The notes: a model not told the origin generated them from the sequence alone. A DNA stretch of 52,312 nucleotides from Strigomonas culicis (GCA_000482145.1 AUXH01000058.1:1-52312), one strand, 5' to 3'; counted from the first letter of the stretch, positions 38,257 to 48,104 are shown. A program made the numbers and translations.

Positions 38257-40743
38257 ATGCCCGCGAACCATGCCGCCGCTAAGGCAAAGCTGGTGAAGAA
38301 GGTCCAGCGGCAAAAAGCGCTGACGTCGGCGCAGAAAAACACATCCAAGTTCACGAAGAAGCAGAGCCACTTCGAGCTGCGCCAGGAGGAGGCGCAGGCC
38401 CGCCGCGTCCTGCAGGCGAGCGGCGGCGGCGACAAGCCGCCGGCGCCGGACACGTCCTTCATACAGGAGGCGCCGCTTTCGCTCGGCCACAGCGCCGCGC
38501 GCGGCGCGGCGGCGCCGGCCTCGACGCGACAGGGCATGTTCGGCCTCGCGCCGCGCGGCCCGGCGACCGGCGGCACGCGGTCGGCGCGGCGCGTGGAGCG
38601 CTACCAGCTGGAGGAGCGCAGCACCGCCGGCGCGGGGCTGGGCCTCGGCGAGGGGCTGCTGGGCGCGGTGCGCGGGCCCGGCGGCGGCGAGCGGGACGAC
38701 GCGGACGAGCCGCCCCGGCGGCTGACCAAGGCGGAGAAGTTCAAGGAGGTGATCCACAGCAGCCGCTCGCAGCGCGCGGCGGACCAGCGCGAGCGCCAGG
38801 AGCGCGAGGAGCACACCAAGGCGCTCGACACGGAGATCAACGCACTGCTGCACCTGCTGCCGAAGCGCAACAAGGACGCGGAGGAGCGGGAGGCGTTCCT
38901 GCGCTCCGGGACGCCCGCGGTGCGCGCGCTGCTGCAGCGCCACCGCGAGGCGAACCCGACCGCGAAGTGTCTGACGCTCAAGGCGTCCGGCGAGTTCTCC
39001 GTCGCGCCGCTGAGCGCCGCGGCCGGCGCGGGCGCGCCCCCGGCGGAGGCGCGGCGGTCCTGCCTCGACGCGAAGGACAAGGATCTGCTCGCGCAGATCC
39101 GCGCCGGCGCCGGGGCGTCGACGGAGGAGCTGGAGGGCCGCCGCGCCGCCGCGCCGGCGGAGGCGGACGACGACTTCGACCTGCTGCTGAACACGATGCG
39201 CGGCGACGGGCGCCGCGCGCACGCGACGGAGCGGCTGCGGACGGCGGAGGAAGAGGCGGAGGACGAGGCGCGACAGGCGCTGCTGGAGGCGGACCGCGGC
39301 GAGCTGCCCGACCTGGGCCTCGCCGCGCGCGACATGGTGCAGCGCACGCGCGGCGAGTGGGTCGAGCGCGGCGGCGACGAGGCGTACCACATGGACGACG
39401 GCGAGGGCGCCTACGACGACAACGTCGACATCCCGTCCTCCTACGAGGGCGAGAGCAGCGCGGACGAGGAGGCCGGCGAGGCGGCCGCGGCCCCCGGCGA
39501 GGACCCCACCGCGGCCCCCGGCGGCGCGCACCTCGGCTCCTCCGCGCTCGACCGCATCCTGACGCGGCTGGAGCAGCTTGCCCTCCAGGACGGCGCGGCG
39601 GGCGCGGCGCGCGGGACGGAGATCCATCAGCTGCTGTGCGAGCTGCACGCGCACGCGCGCCAGCACGTATTGGAGGTGTCCAACACCTTCCGCGTCGTGC
39701 TCATCGAGGCTGAGAGGCAGTTCCTGCGCGGGTCGCGCCAGGCGCTGAGCCGCCCGCTGATGCTCTATCTGTACGCCATCTCGAAGGTGTTCCCCACGTC
39801 GGACTACCGCCACGAGGTGACGACACCCTTCTTTCTCTTCCTCTGCTCCACGCTGCTGCAGATGAAGCTGGACTCACTGGCGAACGCGCACTGCTACGCG
39901 GTGCTCACGGCCCTCCTCGTGGAGAGCCTCAAGGGCGGGAGCCACAAGTTCGCCGCGGAGGCCTTCATCGCGCTCTTCAACCTGCTGGCGCTGCAGTTGC
40001 CACGCGCCGTCATCGAGCCTGCGCGCTTCCAGGGCCTGCGGCTCGGCATCCCCATGCTGGAGCGCAGCGAACATGCGCTGCTGCACACGTCGGAGGAGGA
40101 CGACCGCTCCCCGCGCCGCGCGGCGCCCGCCGTGCACCTGCTGGAGCCCGCCACCGCGGAGGAGGTGCTGCTGAGCGCGTACCGCCTGCTGGGGCAGCTG
40201 GCGGAGCTGTACCACGGCGTGCCCGCCTTCCCCGCCCTCCTGCTCGAGCCCTTCCAACAGCTCGACGCGCTGCTGCGGGAGGCGCAGTGGAGCCCCAGCG
40301 CCGCCTGCCGCGCCGCGCACGAGGCGCTGCGCCGGCAGCTGGAGGAGGCCGCGGCCGGCGTCGAGCGCCGCCGCACGCCGCTGGCGATGCGCACCTTCCG
40401 GCCGCGGCCGCTGCGCCAGTTCGACCCGCTGCTCGCGGAGCGGCCAGAGAGCGCCGTGCGGACGGAGATCCGCGAGGCGAAGCGCACCATCCGCGAGGAC
40501 AAGAAGCGCGTTGTGCGGCAGGTCACCGCCGAGGCGACGGTGCGCCGCCGCGCGTGGGAGAAGGAGGCCGCCGTCGAGGGCGAGGTGCGGGAGAAGCGCT
40601 ACCGCCAGGTCATGGGCGAGCTGCAGTCGCAGCAGCACCTGATGAACACCGTGGACTCTGTCATGGCGAAGGCCAGATCGAAGAAGCGCAAGAGCATCTC
40701 CGGCCTCCCGAAGGAGTCTCAGAACGAGGGCTCCACGGAATAA
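38257..40743 (+). CDS. NOP14: NOP14, small-subunit processome component, 828 residues
   Basis: A nucleolar protein needed for 18S rRNA maturation and 40S assembly, partner of Emg1 and Noc4 in other eukaryotes. Family features in order: a basic N-terminus; RLTKAEKFKEVIHSSRSQRAADQ (about 150-175) with a charged helix; FDLLLNTMRGDGR; an acidic region (about 380-425); the conserved core LYLYAISKVFPTSDYRHEV (about 505-525) followed by TTPFFLFLCSTLLQM; and a C-terminal basic block (AVRTEIREAKRTIREDKKR, about 730-750, through YRQVMGELQSQQ) matching the NOP14 tail. Length is close to yeast and human NOP14. Extremely GC3-rich codons make the antisense frames open too. Confidence 0.93.
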   Translation: MPANHAAAKAKLVKKVQRQKALTSAQKNTSKFTKKQSHFELRQEEAQARRVLQASGGGDKPPAPDTSFIQEAPLSLGHSAARGAAAPASTRQGMFGLAPRGPATGGTRSARRVERYQLEERSTAGAGLGLGEGLLGAVRGPGGGERDDADEPPRRLTKAEKFKEVIHSSRSQRAADQRERQEREEHTKALDTEINALLHLLPKRNKDAEEREAFLRSGTPAVRALLQRHREANPTAKCLTLKASGEFSVAPLSAAAGAGAPPAEARRSCLDAKDKDLLAQIRAGAGASTEELEGRRAAAPAEADDDFDLLLNTMRGDGRRAHATERLRTAEEEAEDEARQALLEADRGELPDLGLAARDMVQRTRGEWVERGGDEAYHMDDGEGAYDDNVDIPSSYEGESSADEEAGEAAAAPGEDPTAAPGGAHLGSSALDRILTRLEQLALQDGAAGAARGTEIHQLLCELHAHARQHVLEVSNTFRVVLIEAERQFLRGSRQALSRPLMLYLYAISKVFPTSDYRHEVTTPFFLFLCSTLLQMKLDSLANAHCYAVLTALLVESLKGGSHKFAAEAFIALFNLLALQLPRAVIEPARFQGLRLGIPMLERSEHALLHTSEEDDRSPRRAAPAVHLLEPATAEEVLLSAYRLLGQLAELYHGVPAFPALLLEPFQQLDALLREAQWSPSAACRAAHEALRRQLEEAAAGVERRRTPLAMRTFRPRPLRQFDPLLAERPESAVRTEIREAKRTIREDKKRVVRQVTAEATVRRRAWEKEAAVEGEVREKRYRQVMGELQSQQHLMNTVDSVMAKARSKKRKSISGLPKESQNEGSTE

Positions 40744-41175
40744 GGCGTGCCTGCGCACACAGCCGGCAGGGCGACCATCCGCCGATGCCTTTTCATGAAC
40801 TAAACAAATCTGTTTCGATTAATTATTCCTTTTTGTTTGTTTGTTTCGAACATAAACTATTTAATTTTCTTCATAACTACTACATTGTAAACCACTTTTA
40901 ACAACCCTTTTGAATCCCCCTTCTTGTTCTTTTCTGCCTTTTCGATGCTTGAGAGGTGCATACTCCGCGCACAGGGACACACATCCGTCTTCCTTTTCAT
41001 TGCTTCATGGCTCCTGTCTTATGGTTAACTGCTTCTCTCTCCGCTTCTCTTTTCTTCCCTCTGAATAGTCTTGTCCGGGAAATCAACTCTATCCTCGTCC
41101 CCCTTTTTTTTTGTGTCGTCACTCCGCGCTCTTAATTGTTACCGCTCTTCTTCACCTGAACTAATTCGAGATCCC
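40744..41175. other. Intergenic spacer
   Basis: AT-rich 3' UTR, then pyrimidine-rich stretches (about 41030-41060 and 41098-41112). No gene is seen. The open frame upstream of ATG 41176 is spacer. Confidence 0.5.
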
Positions 41176-42138
41176 ATGTCCGCGCCGCCGACCGCCAAGC
41201 CCCACAAGTCGTTCGTGGAGCGCTTCACGCAGAGCCACGCCGGGGCCGCCACCGCCGCCGGCGTGCTGGAGATTGCCTTCTTCCACCCCTTCGACACGAC
41301 CGCGAAGCGCCTTATGTCGAACAAGGGCTCCATTGTGCGGGGCTCCGTGGGGGATACGGCGTCCAACCTCAACCAGATCATCTTCAAGAAGCACGCGGAC
41401 GCGGGGCTGCTGCGCAAGTTCACGTACCTCTACCCGGGGTCCATGTACGCCGTCGTGTACAAGGTGTTCCAGCGCGTGTACAAGTTTGCCGGCCAGCCGC
41501 TCGTGCGCGACTACCTCAGCCAGAACCACCGCGACAAGTTCACCAAGGCCTTTGGCACGGGGAACAAGGTGATGGAGGACGCCACCGCGGGGTGCCTGAT
41601 CGGGCTGGGCGAGGTGTTCCTGCTGCCGCTCGACCGCCTCAAGGTGCTCAGCCAGACGAACGAGGCGGCCATGAGCAAGGGGCTCTTCCCCCTCCTCCGC
41701 GCGGAGGGCATCCGCGGCATGTACGCCGGCACCGTCGTGACCATGTGCCGCAACGCGCCCGGCTCCTTCTGCCTCTTCGGCGGCACGGCCTTCACGAAGA
41801 ACTACGTCTTCGGGCTACAGGACTACCGGGACGCAACGCTCTTCCAGAACATGTGCGCCTCCACCGTCGGCGCGTGCTGCTCCATCGCCATCTCCAACCC
41901 GATGGACGTCGTGAAGACGCGCGTCCAGCAGCACACGGAGGGCGAGCGCCGCAACGCGGTGCTGGTGGCCACGTCGATGCTCCGCGAGGAGGGCGTCATG
42001 TCCTTCTTCAAGGGCCTCACGCCAAAGATCTTAGCCTCCGCGCCGAAGCTCATCTTCGCGTACACCATGACGGAGTACTTCTACAAGTCAATGAACCCCG
42101 GCAAGCAACTGGGCGGCAAGGCGGAGGCGAAGAAGTGA
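41176..42138 (+). CDS. GGC1: Mitochondrial GTP/GDP carrier, GGC1 type, 320 residues
   Basis: An inner-membrane carrier that in yeast exchanges cytosolic GTP for matrix GDP. The three carrier repeats carry signatures HPFDTTAKR (near 37-45), LPLDRLK (near 150-156) and NPMDVVKTR. The first has the Lys one position late, as in yeast Ggc1 (HPVDTISKR). Other GGC1-like stretches are LEIAFFHP, RLMSNK, YKVFQRVYKFAGQP, CLIGLGEVFLLPLD, RNAPGSFCLFGG, DYRDATLFQN, STVGACCS and FFKGLTPKILASAPKLIFA. The length is typical (yeast about 300). The start ATG 41176 fits the usual short N-terminus; the longer frame begins in pyrimidine-rich spacer. Confidence 0.92.
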   Translation: MSAPPTAKPHKSFVERFTQSHAGAATAAGVLEIAFFHPFDTTAKRLMSNKGSIVRGSVGDTASNLNQIIFKKHADAGLLRKFTYLYPGSMYAVVYKVFQRVYKFAGQPLVRDYLSQNHRDKFTKAFGTGNKVMEDATAGCLIGLGEVFLLPLDRLKVLSQTNEAAMSKGLFPLLRAEGIRGMYAGTVVTMCRNAPGSFCLFGGTAFTKNYVFGLQDYRDATLFQNMCASTVGACCSIAISNPMDVVKTRVQQHTEGERRNAVLVATSMLREEGVMSFFKGLTPKILASAPKLIFAYTMTEYFYKSMNPGKQLGGKAEAKK

Positions 42139-42632
42139 GATGCGGAGGGCTGCGGAAAACACTGTCTTCTCTCACATCTTGAACATTCTCTATTCCGTAG
42201 TTTCATGTTCTCACGTTTTTTTTTTCTTTCTCTCATAAAGAGGACTACATCCTCATCTGTTGTTCACCCACAAACGCCTTATCCATTTTTACGATTTTTT
42301 TTTAAATTATAAATAAATATATATTACTTCTCTTACATAATGAAAACCTCTTTTAGTTCCAATCGTTAAAATGCAAGCGCTTTATAGAATAATTTTTCTT
42401 TTTCTTTTCTTCGTTAATCCTTCTTGTCGTGACGAATTTATGCGACCGCTGTGCCGGAGCTTGAACGTCACCACGTGTGTTCACACCTTTTCTTTTGTGT
42501 TGTGCACCTATCTATGATCGCTTCTCTCCTGCTTCTTCTTTGGCGTAGTAACTGTTTTATAGTATACTCTTTTTTTCTTCTTCCCACTTACACGTGCGTG
42601 TGTGTTTGTGTACAGAGTTAGACACTTTTAGC
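42139..42632. other. Intergenic spacer
   Basis: AT-rich with T-runs (about 42218-42227 and 42294-42303) and a pyrimidine-rich stretch (about 42568-42585). A CAG at 42612-42614 lies shortly before ATG 42633. No gene is seen. Confidence 0.5.
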
Positions 42633-44210
42633 ATGACGACACCTCACAGGCGCGTCCTGACCGATCACCATGCGCTGCTGCAGGACGCGCTAAAGAACCA
42701 GCTGGACCCGCTGGCGGGGAAGGTCGTGGAGGTGCTGGCGCAGCGCGGCCCGCTGACGCTGAAGCAGATCTCTAACGCGCTCCAGGCGTCGCCGGAGGCA
42801 CAGCACACGTCGCTGCTGTCCGCGGGGCGCAGCGCCAAGATGGTGCGCACCGACCTGACGACGTCCGCGGAGACGGAGGGGCTGACGGACCCCAAGACGG
42901 TCTCCGACTTAGCCCTCAAAGAGGTGGTGACGCGCCTCGTCCTGCACCGCGTCGTGCGGAGCTGCGCGCCGGAGAGGCTGTACCGCCTGTCCGTCAGCGA
43001 CGCAGTGCTGCTGCGCGTGCTGGTGCCGCTGGTCGCGCAGCGCGTGGAGCGCGCGTACGGCCCGGCCGGCCTCGCGCTCTTCGCCGTGCTGCACCAGCTC
43101 GCCGTCGTCCCGTGGTCCTCCGCGGTGCGGCTCGCGCAGCAGCGCCACGCGGACTTCGCCGACGGCGTGGCCGCGGCGGCGGCCTACATGGAGGAGGACG
43201 GCTGGGTGGAGTTCGTCTCCGGGCCCGCGGCGGCGGAGGCGGAGCTGGGCCACAAGCGGCCGCGCGCGGCGGAGGGCGCGCCGCTGTCGGACGAGCACTG
43301 CCGGCTCAGCACCTTTGCGATGATGCGCGCGCTGCTGGAGGAGAGCCTGCAGCACTATGTGGCCGGCGTGGCGGCGCAGGAGCAGCCGGAGGTGCTCAGC
43401 GCGGTCGTGTCTGTCCTCGTCGCGCACGTCCCGCCGCGCGCGGCCGGCCCCACCGCGGGCGACGACTACGCGCCGCTGCTGGCGCCGCACTCGGAGGATC
43501 TGTCGCTGCACAGCCTCACGCAGGGCGTGCGGCGGCGCTGCCCCGCCGCGCTGCCGGAGCAGGTCGCGGCGAGCGTGCGGCACCTCAGCGACGGCCCCGC
43601 GCTGGTCGAGACGGTGGCGCCCGGCGTGTACCGGCTGTCGCTGCCGGCGGTCGCCGCCGCGCTGCACGAGACGACGTGCGAGCGCGTCCTCTTCGCGCGG
43701 TACGGCACGCTCGGCGTGCGCATGATGAAGCTGCTGACCCGCAACCACTTCCTGGAGGACAAGACCCTCGCGGAGGAGGCCATCGCGACGCAGCCCAAGA
43801 CGCGCGAGCTGCTGCACGCGATGATGCGGGACGGCTACGTCGCGCTGCAGGAGGTGCCGCGCGGCGCCGTGTTCGCCGAGCGCGCCGCCAAGTCGAGCAC
43901 CTTCCTCTGGACGGCCGCGCCGGCCGGCACGCTGCTGGCCTCCGCCCGCCACGTCGCGCGCTCCCTCACCTTCGCGCTGCGCAGGCTGCACCACCAGCAG
44001 CGCCTGCTGGAGGAGGGCGGCGGCATCATCGACGCGCCCGCCGACGGGCCGCCGCGCTTGCCGAGCGCGGTTGGCGGCGCCGCCACCCGGGCGCCGGCGG
44101 ACCCCCTAGCGCACAGGGCGAACGCGCAGCAGCTGTGGCGCTCGACCATCGGGTACCAGAGCTCGTCGCTGTCGCTGATGCGGCTGCTGTTAGTACTGGA
44201 CTATCTCTAG
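42633..44210 (+). CDS. RPC82: RNA polymerase III subunit RPC82 (RPC3/POLR3C), 525 residues
   Basis: A subunit of the Pol III initiation subcomplex (with RPC34 and RPC31) that helps open promoters of tRNA and 5S genes. It is built from winged-helix domains: the first at about 15-50 (VVEVLAQRGPLTLKQISNAL), the second at about 90-165, and the diagnostic C-terminal one (GVRMMKLLTRNHFLEDKTLAEEAIA, then TRELLHAMMRDGYVALQEVPRG), followed by STFLWTA and a long helix (FALRRLHHQQRLLEEGG). This last block matches the family's LLYxLLKDGFVSLQEIPR and WYV pattern. Length is near the usual 530-650. I start at ATG 42633, since upstream codons have no ATG. Confidence 0.88.
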   Translation: MTTPHRRVLTDHHALLQDALKNQLDPLAGKVVEVLAQRGPLTLKQISNALQASPEAQHTSLLSAGRSAKMVRTDLTTSAETEGLTDPKTVSDLALKEVVTRLVLHRVVRSCAPERLYRLSVSDAVLLRVLVPLVAQRVERAYGPAGLALFAVLHQLAVVPWSSAVRLAQQRHADFADGVAAAAAYMEEDGWVEFVSGPAAAEAELGHKRPRAAEGAPLSDEHCRLSTFAMMRALLEESLQHYVAGVAAQEQPEVLSAVVSVLVAHVPPRAAGPTAGDDYAPLLAPHSEDLSLHSLTQGVRRRCPAALPEQVAASVRHLSDGPALVETVAPGVYRLSLPAVAAALHETTCERVLFARYGTLGVRMMKLLTRNHFLEDKTLAEEAIATQPKTRELLHAMMRDGYVALQEVPRGAVFAERAAKSSTFLWTAAPAGTLLASARHVARSLTFALRRLHHQQRLLEEGGGIIDAPADGPPRLPSAVGGAATRAPADPLAHRANAQQLWRSTIGYQSSSLSLMRLLLVLDYL

Positions 44211-44430
44211 CGTTCACAGCCGTTAAACGAGTAACCACTTTAATATCTACGCCATGCCTTCTTTCTTCAAGAGGTATAACTCTTTCTCATCATTCTTACT
44301 CTTATTCGTGACAGTCTACTGGTTCCCTTTTGCCTGTTCTGCTTCTGTTTGTTCCCCCTTTTGTTGCTGCTGCAGTCTATGTTTGACGCTCCCCTTCTCC
44401 CCCCCTTGCTATTCTGTTCCTTCGCTTCTT

Positions 44431-44433
44431 CAG
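44431..44433 (+). promoter_or_regulatory. Spliced-leader acceptor for the ADCK-like gene
   Basis: A pyrimidine-rich tract (about 44388-44430) ends in TTCTTCAG, 13 bases before ATG 44447, which implies a very short 5' UTR. Confidence 0.65.
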
Positions 44434-44446
44434 CTAACGTGTTCCA

Positions 44447-46258
44447 ATGCCAGCGCCACAGCGAAGCCGCGCCGCCACGTGGGGCCGCCGCCTGCTCTTC
44501 GCGGCCAGCGGTGTCGGGCTGTCGTACGCGGCCGCGGACTACCTGACGGACCGCTCCCTCACCCGCTCTCTGCGCGCCCTCTCCGGCTTCGCGCAGATCG
44601 CGTACATGTACAAGTTCACGACGCCGGAGACCGCCGCGGAGTACTTTGACCTCCACAAGAAGTCGGCGCAGATTATTCTAAACGTCTGTCTCAGAAACGA
44701 AGGCCTGTACATCAAAATGGGCCAGGCGCTGAACGCCATGAACCACGTCCTCCCCAAGGCGTACATGGAGGAGCTCAAGGTGCTGCTCGATGAGGCCCCG
44801 CAAGTAGACTTTGCGGTGATCCGGCGAATCATCGAGCATGAGACCGGCAAGGAGCTGGAGGACCTGTTCGAGCACTTTGACGAGACGCCGGTGGCCTCCG
44901 CGTCCATCGCCCAGGTCCACCGGGCGCGGCTGCGCGTGCGCCCCGGCGAGGCCGGGCCGCCGATGGACGTCGCGGTGAAGGTGCGCAAGCCGAGTATCGA
45001 GACGCAGGGCGAGTGGGACATCCGTACCTACATGCTGCTGTCCGTTCTCATCGAGCGCTGCTTCGACTTCCCCACCGCGTGGTCGCGCAAGACGATTGTG
45101 GACGCCCTGCGCCGGGAGATCAACTTTGTGATCGAGGGGCAGAACGCGGAGCACTTCCGGCGCGACTTCAGCCACCGCGACGACGTGTACATCCCTCGGA
45201 TCGTGTCCAGCATGACGACGCCCAAGCTGCTGACGATGGAGTGGATCGATGCGGTGAAGCTGAAGGACGTGGAGACCGTCAAGGAGCAGTTTGACGCCGG
45301 TGCCGTGCTCAAAGCACTCTTCAACGCGTACGGCGACATGGTTTTCAAATACGCCTTTGTGCACTGCGATCCGCACGCGGCCAACATATTGGTCCGCAAG
45401 CGAAAGACAGAGCCTTCCGGGGGCAGCAAAATGCCTTCCCTTTTTAGAAAAAAAGAGAATGATTTCCAAATTGTCTTCCTCGACTTTGGCCTTGCCGTCC
45501 CGGAGACGGAGCAGTTTCGGGTGCAGTACGCGCTCTTCTTCAAGAGTCTCTTCACGCACGACATGCAGTCCATGCAGAGCGTCATGAAGGCGTGGGGTAT
45601 CGCGGACACGGAGGTGTTTGCGTCAATCCAGCTGCAGAAGCCGTACTCTGCGATCCGGTCCGGCAACTACGGCGAGGTGGACCGCGAGGAGGTGCGCGCG
45701 ATGCAGCGCCGCGCACACGCCCGCGTGCGCACGCTGCTTGCCGACGACGCGAAGATCCCGAAGGAGATCACCCTCGTCGGGCGCGGCATCGACATTCTGC
45801 GCGGCATCAACCGCTCCTACGGGTCGCCCATCAACCGGATCAACATGTTCGTGGAGAGCGCCGTGCAGGGCCTCGGGCCGCTACACGACGCGGAGACCGT
45901 ACAGCTGTACCTGGACCACCTGCGGAGCTGGAAGGAGCGGGAGGGGGGCCCCGACCGCGCCGACACGTACGAGAGCGTCTACGACCAACAGGCAGTGCTT
46001 CTGCGCGAGGAGCAGATCGCTGCCGCGGCGGAGCTGCGCGCCCGCAAGACGACCGCGGACCTCCTGGTGACCCGCCTCATGACGCTCTATCGCGCGTGCG
46101 TGTTCCAGTGGACGCTGTGCATGCTGGATGCGGTGCACCGCCTGTCGAAGCTGTACGGCGCCATCGTGTGCTGCATCGCCCCGTCGTCCGCCGCCGCGCG
46201 CGCGAATCTGCTGGAGGACCGCCTCGATCAGATGCAGGACACGATGCGCGTGCAGTAG
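44447..46258 (+). CDS. ABC1/UbiB atypical kinase, ADCK1/MCP2-like, 603 residues
   Basis: A mitochondrial atypical kinase/ATPase of the UbiB family, whose members affect coenzyme Q or mitochondrial lipid homeostasis. A basic N-terminus and hydrophobic stretch (RRLLFAASGVGLSYAAADYL) suggest import and a membrane anchor. Motifs: KxGQ at Lys90-Gln93, the A-rich loop VASASIAQVH (149-158) that replaces the glycine loop, VAVKV with Lys178, the ExD-like helix EINFVIEGQNAEHF (about 224-237), HCDPHAANIL with Asp308 and Asn313, and LDFG with Asp346. A 26-residue insertion (about 316-341) separates the last two. HCDPHAANILVRK is closer to ADCK1 (NCDPHPGNVLVRK) than to COQ8, so CoQ synthesis is less likely than an ADCK1/MCP2-type role. 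Confidence 0.88.
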   Translation: MPAPQRSRAATWGRRLLFAASGVGLSYAAADYLTDRSLTRSLRALSGFAQIAYMYKFTTPETAAEYFDLHKKSAQIILNVCLRNEGLYIKMGQALNAMNHVLPKAYMEELKVLLDEAPQVDFAVIRRIIEHETGKELEDLFEHFDETPVASASIAQVHRARLRVRPGEAGPPMDVAVKVRKPSIETQGEWDIRTYMLLSVLIERCFDFPTAWSRKTIVDALRREINFVIEGQNAEHFRRDFSHRDDVYIPRIVSSMTTPKLLTMEWIDAVKLKDVETVKEQFDAGAVLKALFNAYGDMVFKYAFVHCDPHAANILVRKRKTEPSGGSKMPSLFRKKENDFQIVFLDFGLAVPETEQFRVQYALFFKSLFTHDMQSMQSVMKAWGIADTEVFASIQLQKPYSAIRSGNYGEVDREEVRAMQRRAHARVRTLLADDAKIPKEITLVGRGIDILRGINRSYGSPINRINMFVESAVQGLGPLHDAETVQLYLDHLRSWKEREGGPDRADTYESVYDQQAVLLREEQIAAAAELRARKTTADLLVTRLMTLYRACVFQWTLCMLDAVHRLSKLYGAIVCCIAPSSAAARANLLEDRLDQMQDTMRVQ

Positions 46259-46527
46259 TCGCATGCGCTGGCCGTGGGCGTCGGGTGCCGCCGCCACGCG
46301 CCTCTACAGATAGATGGACGCATCCTTCTTGTCTGGCCTCTTTTCTCAGCGACGCTATGATCTTTTTTTTTTTTCGCGTTTGAGAAGAGGACAGTTGACT
46401 CTTGTAAATGAAGGAACGCTTATGGAAGAAGATTTTTTTTTTCGTTCACATGTCGTTTATCATTTTTTTTAAAACTATTTGCGCTTTCTTTTTCTTTGTT
46501 CATTTACCTTTATTAAGAAATCTAACA

Positions 46528-46684
46528 TTGCCACTGTTCACAGGGGTTTAAGCGACGGTTTCTCTTAGAGGAGCCTGTTGGTGTACCACATAGAGAGGCG
46601 CGAGCTGCGCGGACCCACATGGATGGATTTGCCAACAGTGGCCTATGGGGCGTCTTGTGCGCAGCTGTTGCCACTTCAAGTGGT
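46528..46684. other. GC-rich self-complementary island, possible ncRNA or 3' UTR element
   Basis: GCCACTGTT (about 46530-46538) can pair with AACAGTGGC (about 46634-46642). The latter can also pair with GCCACT near 46669. CCACTTCAAGTGG forms a small hairpin. The island stands out from the surrounding AT-rich spacer and ends at a T-run. No tRNA or clear snoRNA boxes are seen. Confidence 0.3.
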
Positions 46685-46701
46685 CTATTTTTTTTTTTTT
46701 T

Positions 46702-46713
46702 AGACGCGCGTCT
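46702..46713. repeat. Perfect 12-base palindrome
   Basis: AGACGCGCGTCT, beginning at the AG that ends a T-run and so overlapping a candidate splice acceptor. Confidence 0.8.
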
Positions 46714-46760
46714 GAAGTATATTCTACATCTTCACGTTTCTCTTTCTCCTCTCCTCTCCT

Positions 46761-46763
<3 letters not shown>

Positions 46764-46797
<34 letters not shown>
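46764..46797. repeat. CA microsatellite
   Basis: About seventeen CA units in the 5' region of the next gene, likely length-variable. Confidence 0.92.
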
Positions 46798-46798
<1 letters not shown>

Positions 46799-46862
46799 CA
46801 GTAAGAGAAACAGCCGCAAAGTGCATATACAAGGCGGCATCGACACACTTCTAGAAGCGCCA

Positions 46863-48104
46863 ATGCCTTACATCAGCGGAAAGCTGGAGGCAAACGCCCG
46901 ACAAAAAGAGGTGGACACGCGGAGTAAGGACCTGGAGCGGCTCTTCAACAGCATGGCCGACCTCACGCGCGAGGCCACCGGCGAGGACCGCGCGGCGCCG
47001 GCCGAGCGCGCCGGTGGTGCGCGACCGCAGCGGTCGGCGCTCCCTCTGAAGAAGAGCACCCGCGCCCCTCGCGGCGGCGGCAGCGGCGGCGCCATGATCA
47101 CCGCGAGCGGCAAGGCCGTCATCCTGTCCGCGGAGGACCGCCGCCTCCCCCCGCTCTTCAACGAGCACCGCCGCAACGTGCACCAGATCGAGTCCTCGCT
47201 GGAGGGCATCAACACGACGCTGTCCGTGCTGACGACCGGCTACAACCGCAGCAAAGGCGATGGCCTGCTGCCGAAGGACCTCGCCGCGGCGGTGGAGGAG
47301 AACCACAAGCAGCACGTGGACAGCACCGGCGTGCAGCACTCCGCGGCGCAGAAGCGGGCTGCGCTGGGTCAGCCCGTCGTCGAGGGCGTGGGCGCCGTCG
47401 AGGTGGAGGCCGACTGGCAGCAGCGCGTCACGCGCTCCCGCACCGCCGCCGCCGACGAGGGCTTCGCGGACACGCAGTCCGTGGCCGACTACGCCGCGGA
47501 GCCGCCGGTGCCGCGGCTGGTGAAGGGCAGCACGCTCCGCGAGGAGATCGTCGCGGTGGAGGACTGCCTGGCCAAGATCGAGGAGTGCGGCGGCAGGCTG
47601 GGCGGGATGGAGCGCGACCGTGACGTGCCGTGGTGGTCCTCCGCGCTGCGCACCCGCGACGTGAAGTCCATCGCGGTGCGCGCGAACTACCACGCGCGCC
47701 GCGGCTTCCTGTGGGCGCGGCGGGTGATGGAGCACCTGCTGCTGCAGTCGACGTTCCTCAACCAGCAGGCGGCGCGCCACCGCGCGGACCTGGTGCGGCT
47801 GCGGCAGCAGATCGACGACTTCGGGCACCTCTCGGAGGCCACCGCCGCGAACAACGTGCGCGCGGCGGCGGAGATCGGCGAGATCCAGACGGCGCTGGAT
47901 CAGGCCAGTGCGCAGCGCGCCCATCTGCAGAGCGAGCTCGTCGACGCGGCATGCAATGAGGGGCTGCTGGACCCCGGCAACCTGGACCCGCTGAGCGCGG
48001 AGCTCGTGCTGCTGCTCCAGCACACCGCGTGGCCCGCCGACACGCTGAAGGACGTCCGCCGCGTGATGCAGTGGCTCCGCACCAAACAGATGTCGCTGGA
48101 GTGA
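46863..48104 (+). CDS. Unknown coiled-coil protein, 413 residues
   Basis: No family recognised. The N-terminus has a charged helix (KEVDTRSKDLERLFNSMADL). A basic Ala/Gly/Arg stretch (about 45-80) is disordered. The region 100-160 is helical (EHRRNVHQIESSLEGINTTL). The C-terminal half (about 225-413) is mainly helix: LREEIVAVEDCLAKIEECG, RRVMEHLLLQSTFLNQQAARHRADLVRLRQQI, EIQTALDQASAQRAHLQSEL and a final LKDVRRVMQWLRTKQMSLE. There is no membrane segment. ATG 46863 is chosen over the longer frame because the latter runs through repeat-rich spacer. A cytoskeletal role would fit the CFAP58-like neighbour but is a guess. Confidence 0.78.
   Translation: MPYISGKLEANARQKEVDTRSKDLERLFNSMADLTREATGEDRAAPAERAGGARPQRSALPLKKSTRAPRGGGSGGAMITASGKAVILSAEDRRLPPLFNEHRRNVHQIESSLEGINTTLSVLTTGYNRSKGDGLLPKDLAAAVEENHKQHVDSTGVQHSAAQKRAALGQPVVEGVGAVEVEADWQQRVTRSRTAAADEGFADTQSVADYAAEPPVPRLVKGSTLREEIVAVEDCLAKIEECGGRLGGMERDRDVPWWSSALRTRDVKSIAVRANYHARRGFLWARRVMEHLLLQSTFLNQQAARHRADLVRLRQQIDDFGHLSEATAANNVRAAAEIGEIQTALDQASAQRAHLQSELVDAACNEGLLDPGNLDPLSAELVLLLQHTAWPADTLKDVRRVMQWLRTKQMSLE

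Larger units (their letters stand above)
46259..46862. other. Long intergenic spacer with a GC-rich island and CA repeat
   Basis: AT-rich flanks surround a GC-rich, self-complementary island (about 46528-46684). A T-run ending in TAG (46687-46703), a CGCG palindrome, a second pyrimidine tract (about 46733-46763) and a CA repeat follow before ATG 46863. Confidence 0.6.

Noticed and set aside
38242..39813. Minus-strand 523-codon frame opposite NOP14
   Set aside because: Antisense shadow; NOP14 motifs on the plus strand are decisive.
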